A DNA stretch of 64,000 nt, taken from Ornithinimicrobium laminariae (GTDB lineage Bacteria > Actinomycetota > Actinomycetes > Actinomycetales > Dermatophilaceae). Below, piece after piece: positions 1-9,918 of the stretch; the stretch's first letter is position 1, and each line of letters begins with the position of its first letter. A program made the position numbers and the translations under genes. The stretch is taken from NCBI RefSeq assembly GCF_019457945.1, contig NZ_JAHZSU010000001.1, positions 453,538 to 517,537 of the forward strand, given 5' to 3'. The notes under the pieces were generated by a model. That model saw nothing but the letters and a program-made list of their open reading frames with translations. It had not been told where the DNA came from and ran no database searches.

Positions 1-2
1 CC

Positions 3-869
3 ACCGCATACCGCCGCCACCCTGGCGTCACGATCATTGCCGAGGAATCGACCTCGTGGCCCGGGGTTACCCGCCCGACCGAAAACGATGGCTTGGGCTT
101 CGGCTTCAAGTGGAACATGGGCTGGATGCACGACTCGCTGGACTATGTCGCGCACGAGCCGATTCACCGTCAGTACCACCACCACATGATGACCTTCTCG
201 ATGGTTTACGCCTTCTCCGAGAACTTCGTCTTGCCGATCAGCCACGACGAGGTCGTGCACGGCAAGGGCTCCATGTTGCGCAAGATGCCCGGTGATCGCT
301 GGCAGCAGTTGGCCAACCTGCGTGCCTACCTCGCCTTCATGTGGTCTCACCCCGGCAAGCAACTGATCTTCATGGGCACCGAGTTTGCTCAGGAGTCTGA
401 GTGGGCCGATGGCCGCAGCCTGGATTGGTGGCTGTTGAACCAGCCAGCCCACTTGGGTGTCGCCAACATGGTGCGCGACCTCAACTCCGCATACAAGGAC
501 ATCCCTGCTCTGTGGGAGTTGGACTCTGACCCGGCCGGCTTCAACTGGCTCGACGCAGACGACGCGTCTGGCAACACGTATTCGTTTGCTCGCTACGGCG
601 CACCGAACGAAGACGGCGAACGCCCGGTGTTGGTGGCTGTTGCGAACTTCGGTGGCTCACCGCGCCAAACCCGTCTTGCCCTGCCGCAGGGCGGAACGTG
701 GCGTGAAGTGATGAACACGGACGCAGAGACCTATGGCGGCTCCGGCGTGGGCAACATGGGAAGCATCGAGGCTACCGACCAGCCACACCATGGTCAGCGC
801 TACTCCGCAGATGTTGTGCTCCCACCGCTCGGCGTCATGTGGTTTGCCCCAGAATCCGCCCAGCAGTAA
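3..869 (+). CDS. glgB: 1,4-alpha-glucan branching enzyme, C-terminal part (5' end outside window)
   Basis: The reading frame is open from the first complete codon of the window, so the gene starts upstream; 288 residues are visible. The enzyme makes alpha-1,6 branches in glycogen. The visible part holds the late GH13 motifs: the AEEST-x-WPGVTRP block with the general-acid Glu, the [13 protein letters not shown] block, and the SHDEVVHGK block with the conserved His-Asp pair. These are followed by the C-terminal beta domain. The catalytic Asp motif lies outside the window. It ends 32 bp before pgm on the same strand, so the two are probably co-transcribed. Confidence 0.95.
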   Translation, partial: TAYRRHPGVTIIAEESTSWPGVTRPTENDGLGFGFKWNMGWMHDSLDYVAHEPIHRQYHHHMMTFSMVYAFSENFVLPISHDEVVHGKGSMLRKMPGDRWQQLANLRAYLAFMWSHPGKQLIFMGTEFAQESEWADGRSLDWWLLNQPAHLGVANMVRDLNSAYKDIPALWELDSDPAGFNWLDADDASGNTYSFARYGAPNEDGERPVLVAVANFGGSPRQTRLALPQGGTWREVMNTDAETYGGSGVGNMGSIEATDQPHHGQRYSADVVLPPLGVMWFAPESAQQ

Positions 870-901
870 TCCCGACCATCCATTGATTCATAGGAGAACT
901 G

Positions 902-2542
<1,641 letters not shown>

Positions 2543-2560
2543 CTCAGCGCCATAGATAGC

Positions 2561-2600
2561 GAAGCGGCTCCCGAACTCACTAGAGTTTGGGAGCCGCTTC
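2561..2600 (+). terminator. Hairpin terminator after pgm
   Basis: A near-perfect 18-bp stem (2561-2578 pairs with 2583-2600, one G-T wobble) closes a 4-nt ACTA loop. It sits 18 bp after the pgm stop. No clear T-run follows, as is common in high-GC actinobacteria, so termination is inferred from the structure. Confidence 0.75.
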
Positions 2601-2609
2601 GTCTACCTG

Positions 2610-2670
2610 TGTGCCTTTTCATCCGGTATTCGTACCAAAATTCTGGTCGCCTACCGGATGAAAAGGCACA
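2610..2670. repeat. Palindromic element, copy 1, between convergent genes
   Basis: Perfect 19-nt inverted arms (2610-2628 and 2652-2670), outer sequence GTGCCTTTTCATCCGG, separated by 23 nt. It fills the gap between pgm and the convergent thioredoxin-like gene and abuts that gene's stop codon. A second copy with the same length and layout lies at 62281-62340, also between convergent genes. It probably acts as a bidirectional terminator. Confidence 0.8.
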
Positions 2671-3621
2671 TTAGAAGAGGGCGCTGGTGAGGGCGCGGCG
2701 AGCCAGGTTGACCCGTGGATCGCTGGTGCCGATGACCTCAAACATGAAGAGCAGGTGCTCGCGAGCAGTCGTCCGCTCGTCTCCGGCGGTGATCCGCACG
2801 GTGTCGATCATCCGGTTGAAAGCGTCTTCGACATGCCCACCCACGAGATCGAGGTCCGCGGCCTTCATCTGCGCCTGCACATCGCTCGGATTAGCAGCCG
2901 CTGCTGCGCGCGTCGCGGTGAGATCCAGGTCTGCCGTGCGGGCCAACAGTTTGACCTGGTTGAGGCCAAGCTTTGCTTCCTCATCGGCCGGGTTAGCAGC
3001 CAAAGCCGCCTCGTATGCCGCCTCCGCAGCGGGATAGTCCGCACGCTCAATGGCGTCGTATGCCTGCTGGTGCATGATGGGCAGTTCTTCGTCGTCTGCA
3101 TCGGGCTCGTCGCTCGCTTCACCGACGTTCACCCGGCCTTCAACACCGTTAGCAACAGCGGCCTCAAGGAACTTATCGAAGAGCTGGCCCAGGGCGGCTT
3201 CCTCTTGCACACCGAGGTAGAACGGCATTGGCTGGCCTTGCAGCAACCCCATCACCACCGGCAGTGCGTCGACCTGGCCAAAGGTCTGCTGCAGTGCAGG
3301 AGTCAAAGCCTGCAGAATGCCCGGGTTAGCTTCAAGGTTGATGCCGACAACGGCGAATCGGCCTTGGTACTGCTTGGACATCTTGGCCAGCAATTGTGCG
3401 TGGGCCAAAGACTCAGGAAGTTGCTCGCTCCACAGCACCAAAACGGTCGGGACCGTCTTGGAGTTGGTCACGACGGCTTCGAAGGTCGCGTCTGTGCCCT
3501 CTGCTAGCGGGACGTCGGCAGCATTTGCTCCGGCGGCTGGCGCTGCGGGACCCTTCTTGCCTAGCCCGGAAAGATCGACGGCGCCTCGAAGGGCTGCTGC
3601 ACTAAACGGTTGCTGACTCAT
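2671..3621 (-). CDS. Thioredoxin-fold plus TPR protein, CnoX/YbbN-like, no active-site cysteines
   Basis: 316 aa. Residues about 40-150 form a thioredoxin-like domain and residues about 180-316 carry TPR-type helical repeats (QQAYDAIERADYPAAEAAYEAAL). In the usual WCxxC place the sequence reads W64-S-E-Q-L-P-E-S71, so both cysteines are missing and a disulfide-exchange role is unlikely. YbbN/CnoX proteins are holdases that pass clients to GroEL or DnaK; that role here is inferred from the family. A purine-rich AGGAG lies about 11 nt before the ATG. The gene is separate from the lipoprotein gene behind it by 46 bp. Confidence 0.85.
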   Translation of the reverse strand: MSQQPFSAAALRGAVDLSGLGKKGPAAPAAGANAADVPLAEGTDATFEAVVTNSKTVPTVLVLWSEQLPESLAHAQLLAKMSKQYQGRFAVVGINLEANPGILQALTPALQQTFGQVDALPVVMGLLQGQPMPFYLGVQEEAALGQLFDKFLEAAVANGVEGRVNVGEASDEPDADDEELPIMHQQAYDAIERADYPAAEAAYEAALAANPADEEAKLGLNQVKLLARTADLDLTATRAAAAANPSDVQAQMKAADLDLVGGHVEDAFNRMIDTVRITAGDERTTAREHLLFMFEVIGTSDPRVNLARRALTSALF

Positions 3622-3667
3622 AGTCTTATTGTCTCCTGAGTTGACGTGAGACCCGAATCAGGGCGAC

Positions 3668-4744
3668 TCACTCGCCGGATGCACCAATGATCTGCTCACC
3701 CGCGGCGATCAGCGAGGGCTTGCCCTCCTCGACGGGGATCGTCATCGCAACGAACACGTAGGCCTCCAACGTCGCTGACTCCGTCAGCGACTCATCATCG
3801 ACAAAGGTGGTGAAGGTCTCGGGCGGAGTGAGCTCCATCCCTTCCTTGACGGTGAAGGTGCTCTCGCGGTCCAGGACCGCGAACGTCACGCCGGAACCAT
3901 CTTCGAGGTACAAAGTGACGGTGTTGCCCGGGATGACCTCATTGCGTTCAACGAAATCTGCCTGAACCTCAACGTCCTTGGCCTGCGTCAGCGCATTGGC
4001 GCGCACCTCAGGAGCGAATCCGTTCGTGCGGACCTCAGCAATGGGGTTGATCGGGTAGTCAACGTAGTCAGCCAACTCGTTCAGCGCGGTGCCCGGAGTG
4101 GTCGAGAAGTCGCCGCCACCAGATCGCACGACTGGGGTGCCAGCCGTACGTCGGTCAAAGCTGCCGACCTCGGTGCCCGGCAGCTGCGGTGCAGTCCAGA
4201 CGACCTTGAAGTCTTCATTGCCGTCCTGGCTCACTAACAGGTGCAACTCTGGGATACCCGAGCCGGGCACCGTCTGCGCCAAGATAATGGCTGGGGTCTC
4301 TCCGTCGTCACGACTGATGGCCAGCACGTTCGCATCGATGGGGTTGGCAATCAGGTCAATGCTCGCGGGCTCGCCCTCGACCTTTTCAAGCTTGTCGGCC
4401 GCCTTAGCTGCCTCGAGTGCGGGCCCGGCAAAGCCAGCCTCCATGTCAGACGCTGCCGACTCGCCGTCCGACTGGGTGGACTTTGCGGCCGCGGTCAACA
4501 CGTCATTGGCGATGGTCTCCGCCTCGCCGATGCTCAGGACTCCCTGCGTGGACTCCTCGGTGGGCTCGGCCGTCGCCGAAGCCTCGTCGGGGCTAGCAGT
4601 AGCAGCCGCTGCGTCGGTGGTTGCCGCACCAGCGTCGCCCGTCGAGGTCGCCTGGTCCGCGTCGGTGTCGTCGCCGCCACTGCAGGCGGACAACATCAAG
4701 GCAGAACTCAGGCACAGGGCAACAAGGGAGCGAGTCGGCTTCAT
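3668..4744 (-). CDS. Secreted lipoprotein of unknown function
   Basis: 358 aa from the chosen ATG. The N-terminus is a typical lipoprotein signal (MKPTRSLVALCLSSALM) with lipobox L-S-A-C, so C21 should be lipidated after cleavage. An Ala/Thr/Asp/Glu-rich linker follows (about 22-75), then a globular extracellular domain I do not recognise. I chose this ATG over a longer frame starting at 4807 because the signal peptide begins here and a TATCAT hexamer lies exactly 6 nt upstream, which suggests a leaderless transcript. Its own promoter makes it a separate unit from icmA. Confidence 0.85.
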   Translation of the reverse strand: MKPTRSLVALCLSSALMLSACSGGDDTDADQATSTGDAGAATTDAAAATASPDEASATAEPTEESTQGVLSIGEAETIANDVLTAAAKSTQSDGESAASDMEAGFAGPALEAAKAADKLEKVEGEPASIDLIANPIDANVLAISRDDGETPAIILAQTVPGSGIPELHLLVSQDGNEDFKVVWTAPQLPGTEVGSFDRRTAGTPVVRSGGGDFSTTPGTALNELADYVDYPINPIAEVRTNGFAPEVRANALTQAKDVEVQADFVERNEVIPGNTVTLYLEDGSGVTFAVLDRESTFTVKEGMELTPPETFTTFVDDESLTESATLEAYVFVAMTIPVEEGKPSLIAAGEQIIGASGE

Positions 4745-4750
4745 AACATT

Positions 4751-4756
4751 ATGATA
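4751..4756 (-). promoter_or_regulatory. -10 hexamer of leaderless lipoprotein gene
   Basis: On the minus strand TATCAT is followed by 6 nt and then the ATG of the lipoprotein gene, with no Shine-Dalgarno. This spacing puts the likely transcription start at the start codon. Confidence 0.5.
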
Positions 4757-4834
4757 AACGGCCCGGCCTAAGCCCCGGAAATCCAAAGACGGTGAATCTG
4801 CGCACACCAGCGCACTTCGAGGTGCAAACGGGCA

Positions 4835-6598
4835 TTAGAAGCGTGGCGGCTCAATGTGCTTGCCCCACTCGTTGCGCAGGACCTGACAGATCTCACCCAA
4901 TGTCGCTTCGGCTCGCACTGCGTCCAACATGGCGGGAATCATATTTTCGTCGGTCTTGGACACCGCCACCATGTGATCCAGCGCTGCCAGCACGCGGCCA
5001 GCATCACGTTGTGCCTTGCGGTCACCGAGCACCTTGACCTGATCACGCTCGACCTCGTGGCTCACTCGCAGGATCTCAAGCTCGTTGGCCACGGACTCGG
5101 TGTGGCAGTTGACACCGACGACCTTCTTTTCGCGACGCTCAAGGGCCTGCTGATACTGATAGGCCGACTCGGCTATCTCGGACTGGAACCAACCGTCTTC
5201 GATGCCGCGAAGGATGCCTGAAGTCATCGGGCCGATGGCGTGTTTGATGTTTCCATCAGCGTCGGGCTCACGGCCCTGCACGCCCATCGCCCGGATGGTG
5301 TCGAAGATCTCTTCGGCTTGGGCTTCGATCTTGTCGGTCAACTCCTCAATGAACCAGGAGCCGCCCAGTGGGTCTGCCACGTTGGCCACCCCGGTCTCTT
5401 CCATCAACACCTGCTGGGTGCGCAACGCGACTTCAGCGGACTGTTCACTCGGCAGCGCCAAGGTCTCGTCCAATGCGTTGGTATGCAGGGAGTTGGTCCC
5501 ACCCAAGACTGCGGCGAGTGCTTCAACCGCCGTCCGGACCACGTTGTTGAGCGGCTGCTGCGCCGTCAACGACACTCCAGCGGTTTGGGTGTGGAAGCGT
5601 AGCCACTGCGCCTTCTCGGACGTCGCACCATATTCGTCGCGCACCCACCGCGCCCAAATGCGGCGAGCGGCACGGAACTTGGCGATCTCTTCAAAGAAGT
5701 CGAGGTGGGAGTCGAAGAAGAAGGACAGCCCAGGAGCAAAGACGTCAACGTCGAGCCCGCGCGACAGGCCCAACTCGACATAGCCAAAACCATCGGCCAG
5801 GGTGAACGCCAACTCTTGACCAGCCGTGGCTCCGGCCTCACGAATGTGATAGCCCGAAACAGACAGCGGCTTGTAGGCCGGGATGTCGCGGGAGGTGTAC
5901 TCCATCAGGTCACCGATCAGCCGCAGGTGCGGCTCCGGCGGGAAGATCCATTCCTTTTGGGCGATGTACTCCTTGAAGATGTCCGTTTGCAGGGTGCCAT
6001 TTAGTTTGCCGAGGTCTACACCTTGGCGCTCAGCTGCAACCAGGTACATGCAGAAAACCGGGACAGCTGGCCCGCTAATGGTCATGGACGTCGTGACATC
6101 TGACAGGTCAATGTCGGAAAACAAGATGTCCATGTCGCTGGCCGAGTCAATGGCCACGCCACAGTGCCCAACTTCACCTAGCGATTCTTCTTCGTCAGAG
6201 TCGCGCCCCATCAGGGTGGGCATGTCAAAGGCAACCGAGAGGCCACCACCGCCACGGGCCAAGATCATCTTGTAGCGCTCGTTGGTCTGTTGCGCGTTGC
6301 CGAATCCAGCAAATTGGCGAATCGTCCAGGTCCGACCCCGATAGCCGGTTGGGTACAACCCACGGGTGAAGGGGAACGCACCTGGCCATCCAATGCGTGG
6401 CATCCGCTCGTCGACGGCTTCGACCTCGGGCGAGGGGCCATAAGCCGGCTCAAGCTCGGTGCCAGACAGGGTGGTGAAGTCGGCGTCACGGACGCGTCCG
6501 GAGGCTTTGGCAGCGTCAAAACGCGCCTGCCACGCCTCTCGACCCGAGCGTGCTCCGGCGGTCGTCGAATCAGATGGATCAACAGCGCTGTTGCTCAT
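4835..6598 (-). CDS. icmA: Adenosylcobalamin-dependent acyl-CoA mutase large subunit, isobutyryl-CoA mutase type
   Basis: 587 aa from the ATG at 6598; a longer frame to 6655 lacks support and would overlap the upstream gene. It is the substrate-binding TIM-barrel subunit of the methylmalonyl-CoA mutase family (YPTGYRGRTWTIRQFAGF, GLSVAFDMPT, SISGYH-like SVSGYHIREAGATA). The B12-binding domain is absent, so a separate small subunit is needed. Two specificity positions are telling. Methylmalonyl-CoA mutase has Tyr and Arg 118 residues apart; here they are F96 and Q214, also 118 apart, the pair known from isobutyryl-CoA mutase. It is the last gene of a likely operon with thiolase, meaB, a thiamine-binding protein and a DUF1353 protein. 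Family is certain; the Icm assignment is inferred from the two residues. Confidence 0.88.
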   Translation of the reverse strand: MSNSAVDPSDSTTAGARSGREAWQARFDAAKASGRVRDADFTTLSGTELEPAYGPSPEVEAVDERMPRIGWPGAFPFTRGLYPTGYRGRTWTIRQFAGFGNAQQTNERYKMILARGGGGLSVAFDMPTLMGRDSDEEESLGEVGHCGVAIDSASDMDILFSDIDLSDVTTSMTISGPAVPVFCMYLVAAERQGVDLGKLNGTLQTDIFKEYIAQKEWIFPPEPHLRLIGDLMEYTSRDIPAYKPLSVSGYHIREAGATAGQELAFTLADGFGYVELGLSRGLDVDVFAPGLSFFFDSHLDFFEEIAKFRAARRIWARWVRDEYGATSEKAQWLRFHTQTAGVSLTAQQPLNNVVRTAVEALAAVLGGTNSLHTNALDETLALPSEQSAEVALRTQQVLMEETGVANVADPLGGSWFIEELTDKIEAQAEEIFDTIRAMGVQGREPDADGNIKHAIGPMTSGILRGIEDGWFQSEIAESAYQYQQALERREKKVVGVNCHTESVANELEILRVSHEVERDQVKVLGDRKAQRDAGRVLAALDHMVAVSKTDENMIPAMLDAVRAEATLGEICQVLRNEWGKHIEPPRF

Positions 6599-6602
6599 GC
6601 CC

Positions 6603-7322
6603 TCACCGTACCTGCCTCTTGCGCAACAACCGTTCCAGGGCCTCATACCCGGCATACAGGGCCAACAAAACCAGCGTCACGTGCAACAAAACGGCCAAGG
6701 CTAGTCCGACGATAGTGCCTGCCGCCCATTGCTTTCCCCAGGACAAGGCGAGGACTGGCGGGATCAGTCCGGCGAAGAGCCCGCCGAGCGCTAATTCTTG
6801 CCACAGCGGGCGATCCCCCATCCACGGCAAGACCGACCACACGTCAAAGAGGTCACCGGTGGCTAAGGCCCCCAGCACTGCGATGACCCCAATCAACATC
6901 CATAGAGCCGCTCTGCGGGCCAACGATGGACTCTTGCGCATGGTGCCCACGGTGACCGCCGACCACATCAGCCAAGCCCGCACGGTGCCGGTGCCTAGCT
7001 CCATCATCGACTCGCGGAAGATCAGGTCTGCTTTAGTCCGGTCGACTCTTGGCCCCAGGTAGGCGTCGCCGTCTAACAGGGCGTCGTGCAAAACGGCCGC
7101 CGGCAAAAAGGTGCCGCTGACGGGGACGAGCCAGGTGAAGACCGTGGGCACCGAAGCTAAATCGGTCGTGAACGTGGCGAGGTCAGCCGGCACGGTAAAA
7201 CAGTCGTCAAAGCGGTCGCTGTGATAACTGATCTGCCGCAGGACTGAGAAGTCACGCCCATCGACACTGCGCAATTCAAGGCGCAGCGGTCCACCAGTCT
7301 GAGTGTCGGTGAAGTCCCCCAT
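6603..7322 (-). CDS. DUF1353 domain protein with C-terminal membrane segments
   Basis: 239 aa. Residues about 30-105 match the DUF1353 pattern (FTVPADLATFTTDLASVPTVF, then AAVLHDALL), a small domain often seen in phage-related proteins. Residues about 125-230 contain three or four hydrophobic helices (LWMLIGVIAVLGALATG; LALGGLFAGLIPPVLAL; GLALAVLLHVTLVLLALYAG). It lies 4 bp before the icmA start and 6 bp after the thiamine-binding gene, so it belongs to the same transcript. Function unknown; the membrane-anchored form is unusual to me. Confidence 0.75.
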   Translation of the reverse strand: MGDFTDTQTGGPLRLELRSVDGRDFSVLRQISYHSDRFDDCFTVPADLATFTTDLASVPTVFTWLVPVSGTFLPAAVLHDALLDGDAYLGPRVDRTKADLIFRESMMELGTGTVRAWLMWSAVTVGTMRKSPSLARRAALWMLIGVIAVLGALATGDLFDVWSVLPWMGDRPLWQELALGGLFAGLIPPVLALSWGKQWAAGTIVGLALAVLLHVTLVLLALYAGYEALERLLRKRQVR

Positions 7323-7328
7323 GCCGAA

Positions 7329-7655
7329 CTAGCGGGTGCCCCGCTCCCCCTCGTCCAGGTGTGCCTCAACGCGGTCAACCTTGGAAGTGAGTTGCCCGGT
7401 GAAACCAGGACGGAGGTCTGCTTTGAGCACCAACCCAACCCGGTCACTGTGAGCGGCCATCGCGTCGCAGGCATCCTTGATCACCTGCATGCACTCACCC
7501 CATTCACCTTCAATGGTGGTGAACATGGAGGTGGTCTCGTTCGGCAAGCCCGACTCGCGGACAACGCGGACAGCGTCGGCCACTGCGGCACTAACCGATC
7601 CAGTTTCGTCGGCAGCACCGGCACCGGAGGGGGCGATAGAAAAGGCAAATAACAT
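7329..7655 (-). CDS. Thiamine-binding protein, MTH1187/YkoF-like (DUF77)
   Basis: 108 aa. The order of motifs is that of the family: FSIAPSG near the N-terminus, SVSAAVADAVRVVRESGLP, MFTTIEGEW, then VLKADLRPG. These proteins form ferredoxin-like dimers of dimers and some members bind thiamine or hydroxymethylpyrimidine. It sits inside the thiolase-meaB-icmA operon, between meaB (31 bp) and the DUF1353 gene (6 bp). Its link to acyl-CoA metabolism is unclear. Confidence 0.85.
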   Translation of the reverse strand: MLFAFSIAPSGAGAADETGSVSAAVADAVRVVRESGLPNETTSMFTTIEGEWGECMQVIKDACDAMAAHSDRVGLVLKADLRPGFTGQLTSKVDRVEAHLDEGERGTR

Positions 7656-7686
7656 ATCCCCACGCTATCGACCCAGCGCGGCGTTG

Positions 7687-8664
7687 TCAGTGTTGCGCCG
7701 TCCCCAATTCGGAGAGCACGACGTCTGCGGCGGCGTAGGGATCGAGTTCACCTTGGGCGACCTGCTTCGCTAACGCTGACAACGAGGCACCACTGGCCAG
7801 GTCGCCCATCTGCTGTCGCAGCTGAGCCAGCGCGATGGCCTCAACTTCTCGTCCGGCCCGAGCTGCCCGGCGCCTCTCCAGCCCGCCTGATTCTTGGCTC
7901 CAGGCAAGGTGCTTATCGAGCGCTTCCAGTGCATCTTCAAGACCCTCGGAGCGCGCCGAAATGGTCTTGACCACCGGCGGTCGCCAATCACCGGCTTCAA
8001 AGCGATCGCCCAGACTGATCATGTGGCGGATTTCGCGCACCGTCACATCAGCCCCGTCGCGGTCAGCCTTGTTCACCAAGAACACGTCACCGACCTCAAG
8101 AATCCCCGCTTTGGCCGCCTGGATTCCGTCGCCCATGCCAGGCGCGAGCAACACAACCGTGGTGTCAGCCATGCCAGCGACATCGATTTCTGATTGCCCA
8201 ACACCAACGGTCTCCACCAAGATCACGTCGAACCCTGCGGCATCAAGCACCCGCAGCGCTTGCGGAGTCGCCCAGGAAAGCCCACCTAGGTGCCCTCGAC
8301 TAGCCATGGACCGGATATAGACCATCGGATCGAGCGCGTGATCGCCCATCCGGATGCGGTCGCCGAGGAGCGCTCCCCCGGAGAACGGCGAAGAAGGGTC
8401 AACAGCCAGCACCGCAACCCGCAGGCCGCGGGCACGGAAGGCTGAGACAAGCATGGTGGTCGTGGTCGACTTGCCCACGCCTGGACTGCCCGTGAGCCCG
8501 ATCATCCAAGCGTTGCCGGTATGCGGGGCCAACGCAGCCATCGCCTCGCGAAGTGCGTCGTCAGCGTTCTCCACGAGGGAGATCAGCCGCGCTACCGCCC
8601 GAGGGGAACCATCGCGCGCAGACTGAACGAGTTTGTCGACGCTGGGCCGACCCCGCGTTCCCAC
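7687..8664 (-). CDS. meaB: MeaB-type GTPase, mutase chaperone
   Basis: 325 aa G3E-family GTPase. The P-loop GSPGVGKS lies at residues 59-66, followed by DPSSPFSGGALLGDRIRM, the switch motif ETVGVGQSE and the base-recognition motif NKAD. MeaB proteins gate cofactor loading and protect adenosylcobalamin-dependent mutases from inactivation. The mutase large subunit lies two genes downstream in the same operon, so that is the likely partner. The start is 3 bp from the thiolase stop, which implies translational coupling. Confidence 0.93.
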   Translation of the reverse strand: MGTRGRPSVDKLVQSARDGSPRAVARLISLVENADDALREAMAALAPHTGNAWMIGLTGSPGVGKSTTTTMLVSAFRARGLRVAVLAVDPSSPFSGGALLGDRIRMGDHALDPMVYIRSMASRGHLGGLSWATPQALRVLDAAGFDVILVETVGVGQSEIDVAGMADTTVVLLAPGMGDGIQAAKAGILEVGDVFLVNKADRDGADVTVREIRHMISLGDRFEAGDWRPPVVKTISARSEGLEDALEALDKHLAWSQESGGLERRRAARAGREVEAIALAQLRQQMGDLASGASLSALAKQVAQGELDPYAAADVVLSELGTAQH

Positions 8665-8667
8665 GGA

Positions 8668-9879
8668 TTAGCCCTGGGTTGGCACGGTGAGGAGCAAGGC
8701 GTCGCCTTGACCGCCGCCACCACACAACGCCGCTGCTCCAGTGCCGCCGCCACGTCGCTTCAGTTCGTGCGCGAGGTGCAAGACGAGGCGAGCACCCGAC
8801 ATACCAATGGGGTGGCCCAGGGCAATGGCACCACCGTCGACATTGACCTTGTCGGGGTCGACACCCAACTGCTGCGTTGAAGCCAGGCCAACGGCAGCAA
8901 AAGCTTCATTGATCTCGATCAGGTCCAGTGCTGAGGCCTCGATACCGGCCCGCTCACAGGCTGCGGCGATCGCGTTGGCCGGCTGGCTCTGCAGGGATGA
9001 GTCCGGGCCAGCGACGACACCGTGGGCGCCGATCTCAGCGAGCCAGGTCAGTCCCAATTCTTCGGCCTTGGCCTTGCTCATCACGACGACAGCAGCGCCG
9101 CCGTCAGAGATCTGCGACGCCGAGCCAGCAGTGATGGTGCCATCCGGGCGGAACGCCGGACGCAACTTGGCCAGCGACTCCGTGGTCGTCTCGGGTCGGA
9201 TGCCTTCGTCTTGCGACATGACGATCGGGTCGCCCTTGCGCACCGGAATCTCTACCGGGGTGATCTCCTCGGCAAAACGGCCCTCTTCGCGGGCGGCGGC
9301 AGCCAACTGGTGGCTCCGCGCGGCGTAGGCATCCTGCTCGGCGCGAGTGAAACTGATGCCGGCGGCGTCCTCGTCGTTCGCCTCTTCGGTCAGCCCGCCC
9401 ATGGCCTGGTGAGTGAAGACGTCGTAGAGACCGTCGTGGGCCATGTGATCGCGCATCGTGACGTCGCCAAACTTAAACCCGGAGCGAGACTTCTCCAGCA
9501 AGTGCGGGGCATTCGTCATCGACTCCATGCCACCAGCAACGATCACGTCGAACTCACCAGCACGAATCAACTGGTCAGCCAGGGCGATAGCGTCCAAGCC
9601 CGAAAGGCAGACCTTGTTAATGCTCAGGGCCGGGACGTTCATGCCAAGTCCACCCTTGACGGCCGCCTGACGAGCGGGGATTTGCCCCGCGCCGGCGGTG
9701 AGAACCTGCCCCATGATGACGTAGTCGACCTGCTCAGCGGTGATTCCCGCACGTTCGACGGCGGCCTTGATGGCAAATCCACCCAAGTCAGCGCCAGAAA
9801 AACCCTTCAGAGATCCAAGCATCCGGCCCATGGGGGTGCGGGCTCCTGCGACAAGAACCGTGCTGTTGTGGTGCGTCAT
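8668..9879 (-). CDS. Acetyl-CoA C-acetyltransferase (thiolase)
   Basis: 403 aa. The catalytic residues are in place: nucleophile C91 in NKVCLSG, His in [12 protein letters not shown], and the second Cys in [11 protein letters not shown] at the C-terminus. It condenses two acetyl-CoA to acetoacetyl-CoA or runs in reverse in fatty-acid breakdown. It is the first gene of the operon thiolase-meaB-DUF77-DUF1353-icmA, with 3 bp to meaB. Acetoacetyl-CoA, 3-hydroxybutyryl-CoA, butyryl-CoA and isobutyryl-CoA form a plausible chain with the nearby dehydrogenase and mutase. A GGGAG lies about 11 nt before the ATG. Confidence 0.93.
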   Translation of the reverse strand: MTHHNSTVLVAGARTPMGRMLGSLKGFSGADLGGFAIKAAVERAGITAEQVDYVIMGQVLTAGAGQIPARQAAVKGGLGMNVPALSINKVCLSGLDAIALADQLIRAGEFDVIVAGGMESMTNAPHLLEKSRSGFKFGDVTMRDHMAHDGLYDVFTHQAMGGLTEEANDEDAAGISFTRAEQDAYAARSHQLAAAAREEGRFAEEITPVEIPVRKGDPIVMSQDEGIRPETTTESLAKLRPAFRPDGTITAGSASQISDGGAAVVVMSKAKAEELGLTWLAEIGAHGVVAGPDSSLQSQPANAIAAACERAGIEASALDLIEINEAFAAVGLASTQQLGVDPDKVNVDGGAIALGHPIGMSGARLVLHLAHELKRRGGGTGAAALCGGGGQGDALLLTVPTQG

Positions 9880-9918
9880 GAAATCTCGTTCTCCCAGCGT
9901 CGTTGGTGGACTCTCACT

